Shown here: positions 12,261-25,100 of the stretch, one piece after another
How the letters are laid out: every line of letters begins with the position of its first letter
How positions within the stretch are numbered: the first letter of the stretch is position 1
Notes under the pieces: model-generated
What the model was told of the DNA's origin: nothing
The model's database searches: none
The model's input: the letters and a program-made list of their open reading frames with translations, nothing else
Origin: Populus alba
Lineage: Eukaryota; Streptophyta; Magnoliopsida; Malpighiales; Salicaceae
Length of the DNA: 64,000 nucleotides
Direction of reading: 5' to 3'
NCBI RefSeq assembly: GCF_005239225.2
Contig: NC_133295.1
Location: 4,960,001 to 5,024,000 of the forward strand
Made by a program: the position numbers and the translations under genes

Positions 12261-13395
12261 CGGGAAGTTAATCCCATGATTTAATGATCCAAGTTTACCA
12301 TGAAGTCAAACTCCAAGTCATATTTGATAATTACGAGTGTACATGTAAAAACAAAAAGGTGACCTTTTATTTTCACAAATGAAAAAAACAAAAAAAAAAC
12401 AAAATAGAGTGTATTATAAAATAACCTATATAATTGAATAGTGTCTCTAGTTTCAAATTAATTAATTAATTCCTATGTTTGTAACTCAATCCTTTTAGCA
12501 TATTTCATGTTTTTTTCAAATCATTTTATTTTTTTATTTTAAAAATACAAAAAAAAATACAAAAAAAAAATCAAGGAGAAAAGGAAATGGCCCTCATGCT
12601 TAAGGCCTTCTTTGTGATCAACGCCCAGGAAGAAAGAAGGCAAAAACACAACACAACTAGCATAGCCCCTAGGCTTAATTAGTCTATAGTAATCCATGCA
12701 GACAAAAATCAGCGATGAGTAGACGAGCTCAAAATATCATACTGGTAATTATTTTTAATTTAATTTAATATTTTTTATAAAAAAGTAATTAAATCAAATT
12801 TAAAAAAAAAAAAAACAAAACCTATTCAAATCAACCATCCATAAATACCAATAATTTTTTTGTTTGGAGTTGTTTTTCATATGTAAATTCATCAATAGTT
12901 ATATTATTAATAAAATCACTAATAATACATAAATTACTGATGATATATTTTTTGACAATATTTTGCCTTCCATATTTTAAAAGTATATGTCTTTCCAAAA
13001 CAATCAATGTTTAAATACCAACAAAATATTTTTCCATTAAAAGTTAACCTCCATTCCTCTACTTCTTCTTGAAAAATTTTGTTGTACGAGGTTAAGATGC
13101 CGTTCCCCATCTTTCCCTCCATTAATTCACTTCTTTTTCAAACAAACGGCTAGTAATAGTGATCAATTATGATGTGCAGATATTTGTTAGATCTATTTGA
13201 ATTAGAATCGGATAGCATATGCCATAATGCCATTAGAGTTTAAAACTAAATATCTATCACAATTCTACTAAACCTGATGTAATGATGTCCTTAAATTTAT
13301 ATAATAAAGGTAATTGTTTGAAAAATACTACTATGATATGACATTTCAATTTTGTAGTAGTGATTTCAGCACTAAAGCTTGGAATATGGTATTTA

Positions 13396-13604
13396 GGCAG
13401 CGTTTGGTGCTGCATTTGCACCTGCGTTTTGCCTAAATTTGATTTTTTTTTTTGTTAAAATTGAGTTTGGTTTGTACTTTTTGGATCGTTTTGATGTGCT
13501 GATGTTAAAAATGATTTTTAAAAAATAAAAAAAAATCATTAGCATGCTTTTCGGTACGAAAAGTTATTTGAAAAGCAACTGCTACAACACTACCAAACAC
13601 ACTC
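13396..13604. mobile_element. Tourist-like MITE (PIF/Harbinger type) with TTA duplication
   Basis: A 209-bp element begins GGCAGCGTTTGGTGC and ends CTACCAAACACACTC, so its ends are imperfect inverted repeats built on GTTTGGT. It is flanked by TTA at 13393-13395 and 13605-13607. A GTTTGGT-type terminus with a TTA duplication is the established signature of Tourist/PIF-Harbinger MITEs. The interior is AT-rich and non-coding. Confidence 0.7.
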
Positions 13605-13879
13605 TTATTTGGAGAGAGGGGGGGGGGGGATAAAGGAAACCTTGAAACTTCAAAACTGAAGGCCTTAAGTTCGGATTATGCTACCATGAATCATGATTTT
13701 AGGAGTGATAGTTTGGAGGTGGAGACCATGGCCACCTCTGCTTTTAATTTTCGATGGCCTTGAACAAGTTCACTGAGGCCATACCTAACTTTCATGGTAA
13801 TTTGGAAGCTTTTGACCTCTAACAAATCTGTTCTTTCACAGCCCTATCGTTTCCAAGATGACCACATGCACGAGAGGCA

Positions 13880-14175
13880 ACTTTTTTTGTTTTTTATAAT
13901 TGTGGGTGTTTGAGATAATTTATACGTATCTCGATTAATTTTATGAGACCTTAAAGTTAACGACAATGTAAGCTTTTAGCAGCCTTGAAATTTATAATGC
14001 TCGAATTGGTGATCTCTGGAGTCTCAATAGTTAATTTTTTTTATTAACATAAATGTTCAGGTCAGTTTGTGTATACATTAACTAATTCTACGAGCTTTAA
14101 AGTTAACGATCATATAATTTTTAATGACCTTAAAATTTATAAAATTTAAACCGGTAATTTATAGAAAATAAATTT
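13880..14175 (-). mobile_element. Two decayed SINE-like copies in tandem
   Basis: Two stretches (about 13895-14030 and 14050-14170) each carry, on the plus strand, a diverged form of the SINE 3' body: GTGGGTGTTTGAGATAATTT or ATGTTCAGGTCAGTTTGT, then AATTTTATGAGACC or AATTCTACGAGC, then TTAAAGTTAACGA. They match the order of the better-preserved SINE at 14209-14407. They are older insertions of a related family; tRNA-related heads are not recognisable. Confidence 0.5.
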
Positions 14176-14208
14176 AGAAACTAACTAGTTAAGCTAATTT
14201 TAGGATAA

Positions 14209-14407
14209 ACTTTTTTTTATTTATTTACGTGGGTGTCCGGGCTAGCTTGCGCGCACCACGACTAATCTCACGGCTCACTGAACATCCTGCAAACCCAGTG
14301 AGCATGTAAGGTACCGCGGGGGTGACAGGCGTGCACGGTGAGGTTTGAACCCAGGATGCAGAGGAAAGGAACAAGTCCTTTCAACTGCTAGGCCAAGACC
14401 TCAAGTG
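14209..14407 (-). mobile_element. tRNA-derived SINE with 14-bp target-site duplication
   Basis: On the minus strand the element starts near ACTTGAGGTCTTGGCCTAG, contains an A-box-like TGGCCTAGCAGTTGAAAGG and a B-box-like GGGTTCAAACC, and ends in an A-rich tail after CACCCACGTAAATAAATAAA. It is flanked by TAATTTTAGGATAA (14195-14208) and TAATTTTAGGGTAA (14408-14421), a 14-bp duplication with one mismatch. This is the expected architecture of a RNA polymerase III-derived, LINE-mobilised SINE. The sequence type is one I recall as abundant in Salicaceae. Confidence 0.85.
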
Positions 14408-15007
14408 TAATTTTAGGGTAAGTAGTGGCATCTAAAAAATTAAATTTTCTTCTTCTCCCTTGCCACTCTTGCCACGCTTAATTTGACCAGCCAATATCGA
14501 TCCCAAATCCCATGATAGAATCAGAGGAAACGACAACGAATTTGTGGTGTCTTGGTAGTAAACCAAAGATTCTGGTCTTCCCCACTCTTGGCTTGATTGG
14601 GTTCTCACCAACTCGCCCTTACTTTAGAATCCAATACGTGTGCTCCGTGACAAAGGGAGTGGATAAATAAATCACAACAAGAATAAAGGCAGGAACTGAT
14701 GATGATCCACTCTTGCTCTTGAAATATTAAGCCTCTTGTTTATTTTCTTAAGTTAGTGAAGACAAGCGCATCAAACAAGTTTCGGTGGAAAGCAAACTAA
14801 GCTCTACCAGAAATGTCGTCGGACGATGGTCACTTTTAACCTACCCATGCATCCAGCATCATAAGAATCTGTCCTTATCTCGAATTATTCAAGTTGACAT
14901 ATATAATATAATTAAGTTCTAATAATTCAGAGAATCATCATGGCATATGTAAACCTTCCACTACTAACAGCGGGGTTGCATGCATGTTTGTGCAACTCGT
15001 TAATTAG

Positions 15008-15015
15008 CTATAAAT
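15008..15015 (+). promoter_or_regulatory. TATA box of laccase gene
   Basis: CTATAAAT lies 53-60 bp upstream of the laccase ATG at 15068, leaving room for a short 5' leader. No other candidate is closer. Confidence 0.55.
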
Positions 15016-15067
15016 TGTACTCTGATTCATAGATTTGTTTTCTCAGTAGCTTCTGATATAGGCAGCC

Positions 15068-17151
15068 ATGGAGGGTGGGCACAAAAACTGTGGTATTTTG
15101 CTGGTATCACTGGTTATAATCGCCGGGGCATTACCGTTTTGTTCTTCGCAAACAACTAGAAGGTTTCAGTTTAATGTAAGCTAGCCATGGATGGACATAT
15201 CTAAGTGGCCTTTCAAACCCATATGTACAGACTTATTGGAACATAGGAATCATTCAATTTCGTGTATTTTTTCAGGTTGAGTGGAAGAAGGTAACTCGTC
15301 TATGCACTACCAAGCAACTTCTAACGGTGAACGGGCAGTATCCAGGCCCAACCATAGCTGTTCACGAGGGTGATCGCGTTGAGATTAAAGTCAAGAATCG
15401 TATTGCTCATAACACTACTCTTCATTGGTGAGTTTACATTCTTGTGTTTGACACTTACGAGCAAAAAAATGGAAACTATGAAGCATGTAGTTCTTGAAAT
15501 GTAACAGGCATGGACTGAGGCAGCTAAGAACAGGATGGGCTGATGGACCAGCTTACATTACCCAATGCCCCATTAGAGGAGGCCATTCTTACACCTACAA
15601 GTTCTCTGTTACTAATCAAAGAGGCACGTTGCTATGGCATGCTCATTATGCTTGGCAAAGAGCATCTGTCTATGGTGCTTTAATAATCTATCCTCGCATG
15701 TCGTATCCATTCTCAGCTCAGATTCAAGCTGAAATCCCTATCATTCTGGGTAATAATGAAGTGTTCATTATCTTCCATGGACAAGTGATCAGATATATTT
15801 TTATTGATTCTTGACATGCCTTACGTGTAACAAAATGCAGGTGAATGGTGGAATGGGGATCCTGATGAAGTTGAAAAAATAATGATGTTGACAGGAGCAG
15901 GGCCAGATAGTTCCAACGCTTACACCATTAATGGAATGCCAGGACCTCTCTATCCTTGCTCTAACAGAGGTAATTGTAACTTTACTGTCTCTCTGTAATG
16001 GAGAGTGACGATGATCTGAAATGGTTTTGTAATTTTATTCCGTAGATACTTTTATCCAGACGGTGGAGTATGGCAGGACCTACATGCTTAGGATCATCAA
16101 TGCAGCTCTAGCTAATGAGCTTTTTCTTGCAATAGAAAAACACAAATTGACAGTTGTGGAGGTTGACGCAGTCTACACTAAGCCCTTCACAACCACATCC
16201 ATTATGATTGCTCCTGGACAAACCACAACTGTTTTAATGACAGCAAACCAAGTTCCAGACTCCACGGGCATGTTTGCGATGGCAGCAAGGCCTTATCTTA
16301 CTTCTGTTTTCCCCTTCAACAACTCCACCACAATTGGTTTCTTGAGGTACAAAAATGCGAGGAACCGGAGAGGAAAACCTCCTAATCTGAGTAGCCTTAA
16401 ACTTCACAGCCTTCCAGCAATGGAAGACACTGCATTTGCTACAAAATTTTCGGACAACATTAAAAGCCTTGCATCTCCTAAGTACCCATGTAATGTGCCT
16501 AAAACAATTGACAAGCGAGTGATAACAACTATAAGCCTCAACCTTCAAGACTGTCCTGCAAAAAAAACCTGCCTAGGTTACAGGGGCAAGAGATTCTTTG
16601 CTTCAATGAACAACCAATCCTTTGTTCGCCCTTCCATCTCAATATTAGAAAGCTATTACAAGAACCTAACCACCACTAGTTTCTCCTCTGATTTCCCAGA
16701 AAAACCACCAAATGCTTTCGATTTTACTGGAGGAGATCCACTGTCTCAAAACATGAACACAGAATTTGGCACAAAACTTATAGTAGTGCCCTACGGGACA
16801 AGCTTAGAGATTGTGCTGCAAGACACGAGTTTTCTAAATTTGGAGAACCATCCAATTCATGTCCATGGTCACAACTTCTTCATTGTTGGGAGTGGATTTG
16901 GAAACTTCAACAAAGCCACGGATCCGAAGAGATACAATCTTGTTGATCCTCCAGAGAGGAATACAGTGGCAGTTCCAGGTGGGGGATGGGCTGCTATAAG
17001 GATCAAGGCAGATAATCCAGGAGTTTGGTTCATACATTGTCACCTAGAGCAGCATACTTCGTGGGGTCTTGCCACCGGCTTTATTGTCCTAAATGGTCAG
17101 GAACCATCTCAAAGGTTGCTTCCGCCCCCTCAAGATCTCCCCTCCTGCTAA
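15068..17151 (+). CDS. Laccase (secreted multicopper oxidase)
   Basis: Apoplastic p-diphenol:oxygen oxidoreductase of the lignin/flavonoid-polymerising family. Exons: 15068-15175, 15276-15427, 15508-15749, 15841-15969, 16046-17151; all introns are GT..AG and the join gives 578 residues. A hydrophobic signal peptide covers about residues 10-28. All four copper motifs are intact: HWHG at 86-89, HAH at 131-133, HPIHVHGH at 479-486, and [12 protein letters not shown] at 541-552. The residue ten after the copper-binding Cys542 is Leu552, as in most plant laccases. Many N-glycosylation sequons (NTT, NST, NLT) fit a secreted glycoprotein. The last exon spans both the second and third cupredoxin domains without interruption. 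Sequence feel is nearest the LAC14/15 group (which includes TT10), but a subgroup symbol is not assigned. Confidence 0.95.
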
Positions 17152-18980
17152 TTAATCATCTTCTTCAGACACCAGTCAACGCCTTGCTGCATTTAAGAAT
17201 CTTCCCTCGGTTTTGTATTTTTGTTTAATTTTCTTTTCATGGATGCACAAATAGCTACATGGTTTGGTTTGCAAGTAGTGATGTTTTGTAATAGGCAAGT
17301 GGAGAAGTATAGTGTAGTTTTGTGTACTGATATTTGGCAGTACTTTAGTGCAAATTTGTAGTTTTCGGGCGAGACAAAGTAATGCTCGAGATTATTTGGC
17401 AAGATTTTTTTCTCTTTTATTTACCCTATTTGTTTAAGAATGCATGTTCCCTTTGCAGGGGAAAAAACTACATATATAGAACATCAATAAAAAGACAATA
17501 AAATTAACTAACATATGTCTTGTTATGCAGCGACCAAATATTGCCTATGCATCGAGGTTGCATTCAGCATTGTGCTAGGCATCACATTTAGGCGCTACGT
17601 TGAGGGCTTGAACATTTTTTTTATAGGTTAAAAAAATATTTCCGAGTAATGTAAGTGTGATTTAAGAAGTAAAAAGAAAACATGGTGAGTCGGGGCATAG
17701 ACCAAAATGAGTAATAAAAAAAAAAGTATAAATTACTTAGGTAATAAAAAAACAAATAATGATAGTGAATGGCTAATTTAAACAAAAAAGAATTAAGAAA
17801 ACCTGTAAAAAAAAAAAATACCAAAATAAAAACAACGATAAAGCTAATATTCCAACCAATCAAATAAAAAAGAATTGAAAAAACAAATGAGCCAACTTAA
17901 ATAAATATATCAAATATGTAAGTCAGGAGACCGAGATACGCTAACACAAAGCAAACAAAAAAAACTCAAAGTTCAACTCCAAACAAATCTAGCTTAGAAT
18001 GATAAAATTAAAAAAAAAATTAATTAGAAAAAAAACCAAAAAAGCAACTAGCAAATTGAGCAAGCCAGCCAAACTTTACAACCTGAATCATGTGAATAAG
18101 ATAAAATAATAGAAGACAAACCAAAGAATATTAAGAAACTCAATTTTAAAACAATCCAATGCTTGAGAATGAAATGTAAAAACTATTAAATTAGAAAAAT
18201 CCTAAAAAACTCAAACAAACAAAAGCTAACTTGTCAAATCCAGGGTCTAAGTGATGAGATCGAAATAAATAATTAATAAAAAAAATTAAAAAAATCCAAC
18301 TTTGAAGGATAAAAGTGAAAAAAAAAAAATTAATTCTCAATCAATTTAACAATTGAAATTTTAAAGGATGGACAGAAATTAGAGGTGGGGGGGGGTTGAA
18401 GCTATTAGTCAGACGCATCATCTCATCATAGATGTGTCACGTAGACTATTTAAAGGCAGCTGTGAAAAGTAGTGTTTGATTATGAAAAGGACCCACACGC
18501 ACTGCTGAAAGGATAAAGGGATATCTCACTTGTTGACATGTGCAACAAATTTTTTATTATTAATGTTTAATATTTACTAAAATTAAAAAAATGCTCTTAA
18601 ATCAACTTGGTATTAACCAACAAAAAAAATATATGAAAAGGCAAGTTTAGCATATTTTGTCTGTATAATTAAATCATTGTATAATGATAAAAATAATAAT
18701 TGAAAAGACTAAGAATTCCCTGTAAGTTTAAATTTTTTTTATTTCAAGAGTCAATTTACTATGCAAAAAAGGATAAAAAAAAATCTATTTTATACTCGCA
18801 TAATTTGAAAATCACAATTTAATCATGGTAAGAACATCTTACTCCAATGCCTAGTTTAGAAATTTTATTGTTGAAGGGAAATTTTATAATTTCATTGTTC
18901 TAATAAAAAGTATTTTATGCTTGCATTTTCTATTTTTGGTTGCTAATTTCAACTACCCCGTAGCAGATTGTTTTGTGTTG
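17152..18980. other. Laccase 3' flank and A-rich intergenic DNA
   Basis: The 3' untranslated region probably ends within about 300 bp of the stop. From 17600 to 18400 the plus strand is dominated by A-rich runs with no coding frame of note; a GGGGGGGG run occurs near 18390. No gene or intact element is seen. Confidence 0.5.
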
Positions 18981-18984
18981 CGTT

Positions 18985-19230
18985 TCTGTAGAGTGTGACC
19001 CAAATAAAGCCTAAGTGGTAGTAGTCCATTCCCCTATAAGCCCATTTAATATTAGCCCTTAGGCAATCGTGGGGCTATAAATAGCAGGGGGCAGCTTGAG
19101 ATTTACAAAATCAATTAGATTTGGTTTGGGTAGAGTGAAGAGAAATATAGTTTGAAAAGAGAGAAATATTGTATCTGAAAAGAGAGATTTTGTATAACTA
19201 GTGTTTCTAGTATAATATACATGAGGCTAA
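18985..19230 (+). repeat. Possible solo LTR with TATA box
   Basis: CTATAAATAG at 19075-19084 sits in a stretch that is richer in G and C than its surroundings, followed by a GA-rich leader (GAGTGAAGAGAAAT, GAAAAGAGAG repeated). This layout (U3, TATA, R/U5-like leader) is typical of copia or TRIM LTRs. No primer-binding site, partner LTR or target duplication was found, so the call is tentative. Confidence 0.3.
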
Positions 19231-22200
19231 TTTGATTATTTTTTTATATTTAATTTTTTTTGTTAACCAACTTAAATTGTGTGGTTTAATTGAATGATTA
19301 ACTATCTAAAAAATATAAGGGTGTGTCCTAATCAAAATTTAAATTAAAAAAAAAAGCTCAAATTAAAAAATGCACAAAAAAAGGAGGGTTTGACTAAATA
19401 TATAAAAGAAAAAAACCAAAATAAAAAAAGAGGTTAGGTGCGGCTGGCAAGAAAACCAATCCCAGCATTAAAAGCCTTTTTTTTTTCTCCACGGGGGCAA
19501 TATCTCTAAAAAAATAAACAATGGGTCATTCAGTAAACTAGATTTTGACAACTATTATAATGATTAAAAAATTAATGTTTAATTGTTTGAACTTCAAAAA
19601 TCTAATTTTCAATTGAAAACATCTAAAAACACTTTAAGTTCTTTAAAAAACCTATTTGTGTCTTAAACTTAGAAAAAATTAGTTTCAAAATGCAAAACTA
19701 TCTCAAATCCAAAAAAATTCTCAAGTTTGGAAATACTCTCTTAGGCAAGAAGAAAGTAAAATAACACTCCAATAAAACTCATTGAATGAAACATGTAGAC
19801 ATCAAAATTAACCATTTTAATATCCTGAATTGGTGACAATAGATGATTTTTTTTCTTTTCAACTAGAATATAGCAACTTTCTCTTTTATCTCTTAAACCA
19901 GCAACTAAAAAAAAAAAAAAAAAGTTTTAGATCTAAATAAAACTTCCAAAAACCAAAAGGATTATAATTGAAGAAAAATAAAAATACGGGGATAAAAAAG
20001 AATTTTGTCATGTTAGTTTAGACTAGCTATATCAATTTACCACTTTTTACAATTTGGTCTTGTATCTTTTAATTGTGTTTTTTTTATAAGAAATCATAAG
20101 AAATCAATTACTAATTTGATTTTTTTTAAAAAGAAGAAGATGTAATTGGAAAAAAAATCCAAGAATGGGAAAAAAAAATAAACACTGGATTCATGTAACT
20201 TTTCCCAAAATCTCTTAGTTTATTGTATAATTAACTATTCAATGCATGCCATGTCTCATCCCTATAAAACTATGATAGTATTATTAAGCTTTAAACTACA
20301 AATATGTGCAGACAAGCCCTTGAACTTTGTATTTTGTAGCAATGTACTCCTTCCCAGCCCCATCCAATTTTTCTTTCAGTGTTCAAGTTTAACCATTAAT
20401 TAGATCATATGGCACGCCAAAAAATATGCCAACCTTGCAATTAAATTAACTTCTATGAAGAATTTTAATGAATTCATTTATTTGAGCGATTTAATTATTA
20501 ACATTTAATAATTGCAAATCCGTCTCTGCATATTTATTTCATACCTAATAACTAGGCTCATGTATAGCTGATGAACTCAACTAATAAAATTTAATGCTGT
20601 TCTTATCAGTCTGGAATTTGAAGGCTCTTGCCGTGTTTGAAATTGAAGGCTTGGTCGGCAATGAACATGACATATCACACCTCGTTGAATTAATTGTTAC
20701 ACAAGAAATATTATCATAATCCTTCTTTTATTATTTATTATTTTGAGTTCGAGAAAAAAAAAAAAAAAAAAACCCAACGACTTTTGCGTTTGTATGGTGT
20801 CCACTCATCCTTTTTTAGGTTTTATACTGATACTTTTAAAGTGAAAATAAAAGTTTAATACTGTCTTTAATAATTCGGTTGAGATCGCGTTTTTTCAGTT
20901 ATTTTAAAAAATATTATTTAAAATTAATATTTTTTTATTTTTTTTATTGTTTTGATTTACTGATATAGCAAATAATTTTTTTAAAAATAAAAAAATTATT
21001 ATTTTAATGTATTTTCAAGTAAAAAATATTTTAAACCATAACTGTTATCACATTCTCAAATATATATTTTTAAATAAAAATTATTTTAAATTATAATTAC
21101 TATCATATTTTCAAACACGTATCATATTTTCAAACACGTCTTAGCCGGAAACTGCCACACACATGGCCTGTTAAGTTAAATTGTTTGTAAGTTACATGAA
21201 GTGGATGCGGAAAATAAATAGAAAAGGAAAAACAATAATAAATTGTTCAACTTGATGTTGATTACAGATGGAAAGTGAAAGGTGCTTGCCATTCAATATG
21301 AGAAATGTTTGTGAATATATATGCTTCTTTTTACCTTCTTAAAAGCCATAGTTTCTGGACACTGATTTGAAAAGGAACTTGAATTACTAGATCATAGGAT
21401 TAATCATTGAGCTAGCAGAACTATTTAATTATTTTTATTAAAATAATATCATTTTATTTTTTAAAAAATTTCAGTGTTTTAATCGGACAGAATACTTAAC
21501 CGATTTAATTAAATCTTATCAAGTAAAGTATTTTTAGTTTAATATAAAACTTTACCAAATCAAACTTTGATTTTCTAATCCTTATGAAGAAGTTCAAGCA
21601 GAGACTCCAATATTCATGCCTTGTTTATTTTGGGAAACAAAGCCATTCAATGAGGATACTACAAGCAGAACTGATCATACTTTATGTTGCTTGTAGTTGC
21701 TGTCACATGCCCTTGTAGACAACTCTGGCAAATGGGAAATCTAACTGTAAATATTTAGTTAATTTCAAAGTTGTATAAAGGCTTCCTCTATGCTTATGCT
21801 TGCTTCCAAATTTGTTGTGTTTTTCACCTCCTCGTAAGCATAAATAGCTCGAGATAGGTTAAATGGGAAAAAGGAAAAAAAAAAAAGTAAAAATAGAATC
21901 TGTCAATCTCATCATTGTTTGGTAATTTTAAACATAGTTTTAAAACCTGATCTGACCCGGCGGGTCGATCCGGGACCTAGCTGATCCAAGGCTGAAACCG
22001 AGCCAGGTTTAAGGAAAAAAAAGGAAGTAAAAATCTGGCTAACCCAGCGAGTTGACCCAGTCAAAAACCCAATTGCAACCCATTGACTATTTATTTTTTT
22101 TAACCAAAACGACATCATTTTAATTTATAAATAAAATTGGGGTTGACCCGAGAAAAACCCGTGACCCAAGCCTTCGGCTGAGTAAACAATCATAAGTGAC

Positions 22201-22680
22201 AATCTGTGAATTTATGGTCAATCAATATGGAGATATATGGAGATGCTATCAGGACCATATTTGTTATAAAAAATAGTTATTTTTTTTTTCATGTTAACAA
22301 TAAACATTTAAAATATAATTAACTATTTTAAATTGTTTCATTCATACTTGTAAAAGTAACAAACACCCCTAACTTGTTTGGCTATTTTCACGCATGCAAA
22401 ACATAGATGTTTGTACAAGTATGCCAAGACAGCATATTGCCAGCTATATGTGAGAATCACATCAAAATAATCCAGAAGTAATAGATAAATTAAATGCACA
22501 TATCTCTTTACGAGGTTTGTGAATAATACATTGCTAAACATATGTAATATATATGTTCTAGCATACATACATAATACATTAAAATTATCATTCTAATTCA
22601 CATATACTTAACAAATGATTAACATATTCAAATCATAATTTAATGGATACTTTTGTAAATCCTCATCTTTAGAATCATAT
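19230..22680. repeat. AT-rich intergenic DNA with decayed MITE-like repeats
   Basis: No gene supported. At about 20870-21130 there is a degenerate AT-rich MITE-like copy. At 21945-22190 there is a GC-richer dispersed repeat with words CTGACCCGGCGGGTCGATCC, GAGTTGACCCAG and GGGGTTGACCCGAG, a repeat type I recall as common in poplar. The remaining sequence is poly-A/T-rich. Confidence 0.45.
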
Positions 22681-25100
22681 GAAGATGTGGTAAATATATC
22701 CTCAATCCATTTAAAATATATGTGACCCACCTTCAATTCAGTAGGAAGGGATGCCAATTAATTAAATGCATGCTCACATAACGTAATCTGATTACACACC
22801 CTAGTAGATGTGACTGCTCGTCCATCAATAAAAAGTCCAAGCAAAACGGCAACGTCCTATAGTGTCAGTGTCATCTCCCCATGCCTTAGATGAAATGTGT
22901 GTGTCTCACATCTTCATCGCTCAATCAGTGCATGAATCAAGTCGTGGTTAAGCTTGATAAGCTCTAGACAACTAATGTATAAAAAACCAGTCTGAAACAA
23001 ACATGGTTGAACCCGCTCATATAGTTCATTGACTTATATATCCGATAATAAATCGTAACCTCATCCTACATAATAATTTAAAATATAATTACATAAATAT
23101 ATAATACCTTTAATGTTATGTACTTAAAATGTTTATTAAATCTAAATACACTTACAATCTTGAAAAAAAAATTCTTCGGTCGATGTTTATCTTGCAACCA
23201 CATGATATAAGTGTTGGCAAGCCTGATAGGCATGTACCGTGACTCAAACTCTCCATAAAAATAGTTATGCTCTCCAGGAATATCAACCTTATAATGTGTC
23301 TGCCCATCATAAAAAGAAGATCTGTCACCTCATATGCATACCATCTTATGTAAGAGTACATGTGTTTAATGTGAAATTAGATAAGTTTAATATGCTTTAA
23401 AAAATATCATAATATATTTTAACAAATAATTGTATTGTGATGTATACATTGTCAAATAGGTCCACGTTTTCCTAATATGTGATGTTTCATTGCATATGCC
23501 ACATCCATGATGTGCATAACCCTCTCTTGCATCCATCTCGTTATGCGGGTAGAAACTTGTCAACCACGCCCGAGTTTCCATAATGAGTCTGCTTCAATTC
23601 GAGGTTCAGAGTAATCATTTCTTTCTAACTCATTTGCTAATGGATGAAATAACATGTCATATACTAATTTGAAGCTCTGAATTGTGTAATAATCATCAAT
23701 AAACTGTATAAAATATAAATAATTCTCAGCACAACATGCAAGAATATGTGAACATTGATGTTGGAATATATGTTATTTTATCACATGTTCATGTTCTATC
23801 ATTCAATCTGACTATCCATCTAAATTCTTTTATAACACTTGGTTTAATAGGGGTGTTGATATGAAAAACTTGTTGTTCGAAGTTGAACAACGTTGCAGTA
23901 TGATCTCTTGATATATCTTTTTTTATTGTCAATTCAACCTGAATTGAGGGGGGGGAATTATTCCAAGTTGAATAAAATCATTTCTTTCATGTCTCCACTT
24001 GACCTAATAACTATTACAATTATAAATTATTAATTGCATTAGAGATGAAATAGGAATTGCACAAGCACCTTTAGAACATGATTAAATAATTCTAAAAGAT
24101 TAGTTGTTATATTACCATACTGGTAACCACCATCATAACATAACGTCTATTTTTATTTTGGTTCTTGTTTAATCTATTTTTTATATCTGGGTCTAACTTA
24201 TACATTTTTTAATACCACAAATCAAATTTACACATTGAAGGTTCATAATACATTCTCATAAAATCTTTTTTTGTATATGGATCTTTGAATTTATGATTGA
24301 AGTTGTTAACAAAATATCAGGGCACAATACCGATGATATCCTATAGGTTCATGCTAAATTTCTTATATTCCATTCTTTATTCCTTCATGTCTATTTAATA
24401 TTATACATATATATGTTCCATCACCGGTAATGTATCTCCATAAGCAAAGTAAAAAACCATCTCCAATTAAAATTATTTTTTTATTAACAATTGTAAAAGT
24501 CAACAAGAATATCTTATTATTTGTATAAACAGTCAATTACTTTTCATCATATCACCCATACAAATATGTGTTACTTGAACCTTTAATACAAGCTCTAAAT
24601 GAAAAAAAAAAAAACTTTCATAAACAATTGTATTATATCATCAAGATTTTTTGTGCATCCAAACAACAATTATTCTAGGATTTTATTCTTTTATTGCAAA
24701 CAACAACCTTTGTAGTTTTTCAAACGACTCCTTATATGAATCAAATAGATGCTTAAACACCTTCTATTTTGCAACTCATGCTTTGTTATATGATATTTTA
24801 TATGTATGATGCAATTTTATTTCATTCTATATGCTTGCAACCATCATTGAAAGATTTTCCATCACAAGAGTTGATATAACATTAACAATAAAATTTGCAT
24901 TGAGCTAATGGTGGTTTTTTTAGGCAAAAGTCCAGCTACATGTGTATGGTCCTATTAACTTTTTCTATTTCAAATGAATCCGACCTTTTATAATGTCCCC
25001 CCAGGTAAAGACCACTTACATGCAGTTGCTTGCATGCATTGCAATTGAATAAAGGTCAAGTTTGACTATTGAACTTGAATGTGAAATGTGTCACTATTTA
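22680..25100 (-). pseudogene. Decayed Mutator-like element: MURA-type transposase followed by a plant mobile domain
   Basis: Reading the minus strand with stops ignored, MULE transposase blocks appear in the correct order: a GPYTC zinc-finger remnant near 24945; a YNKA..AK...FEKLQRLLFAIKE block at 24650-24810; the DDE-side core with ACIKGSSNTYLYG near 24545-24580; DGGYQYGNITTNL near 24100-24140; a SWIM-like RWIVRLNDRT.TCDK block near 23780-23830; and a zinc knuckle CGICNETSHIRKTW near 23460-23500, its last Cys replaced by Trp. About 500 bp further on the same strand, 22740-22990 encodes a plant mobile domain (RWRCETHTFHL, GEMTLTL, LLGLFIDGRAVT), the domain of MAIN-type proteins. In-frame stops are numerous. 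Terminal inverted repeats were not located. Confidence 0.85.

Noticed and set aside
13413..13430. Stretch TGCATTTGCACCTGC resembling the 5' part of miR530 as I remember it
   Set aside because: It lies in the terminal region of a Tourist-like MITE, lacks a matching star arm at microRNA spacing and is explained by the MITE terminus.
14340..14400. tRNA-like A and B boxes suggesting a tRNA gene
   Set aside because: The boxes belong to the tRNA-related head of a SINE with target duplications; no cloverleaf with anticodon arm can be drawn.
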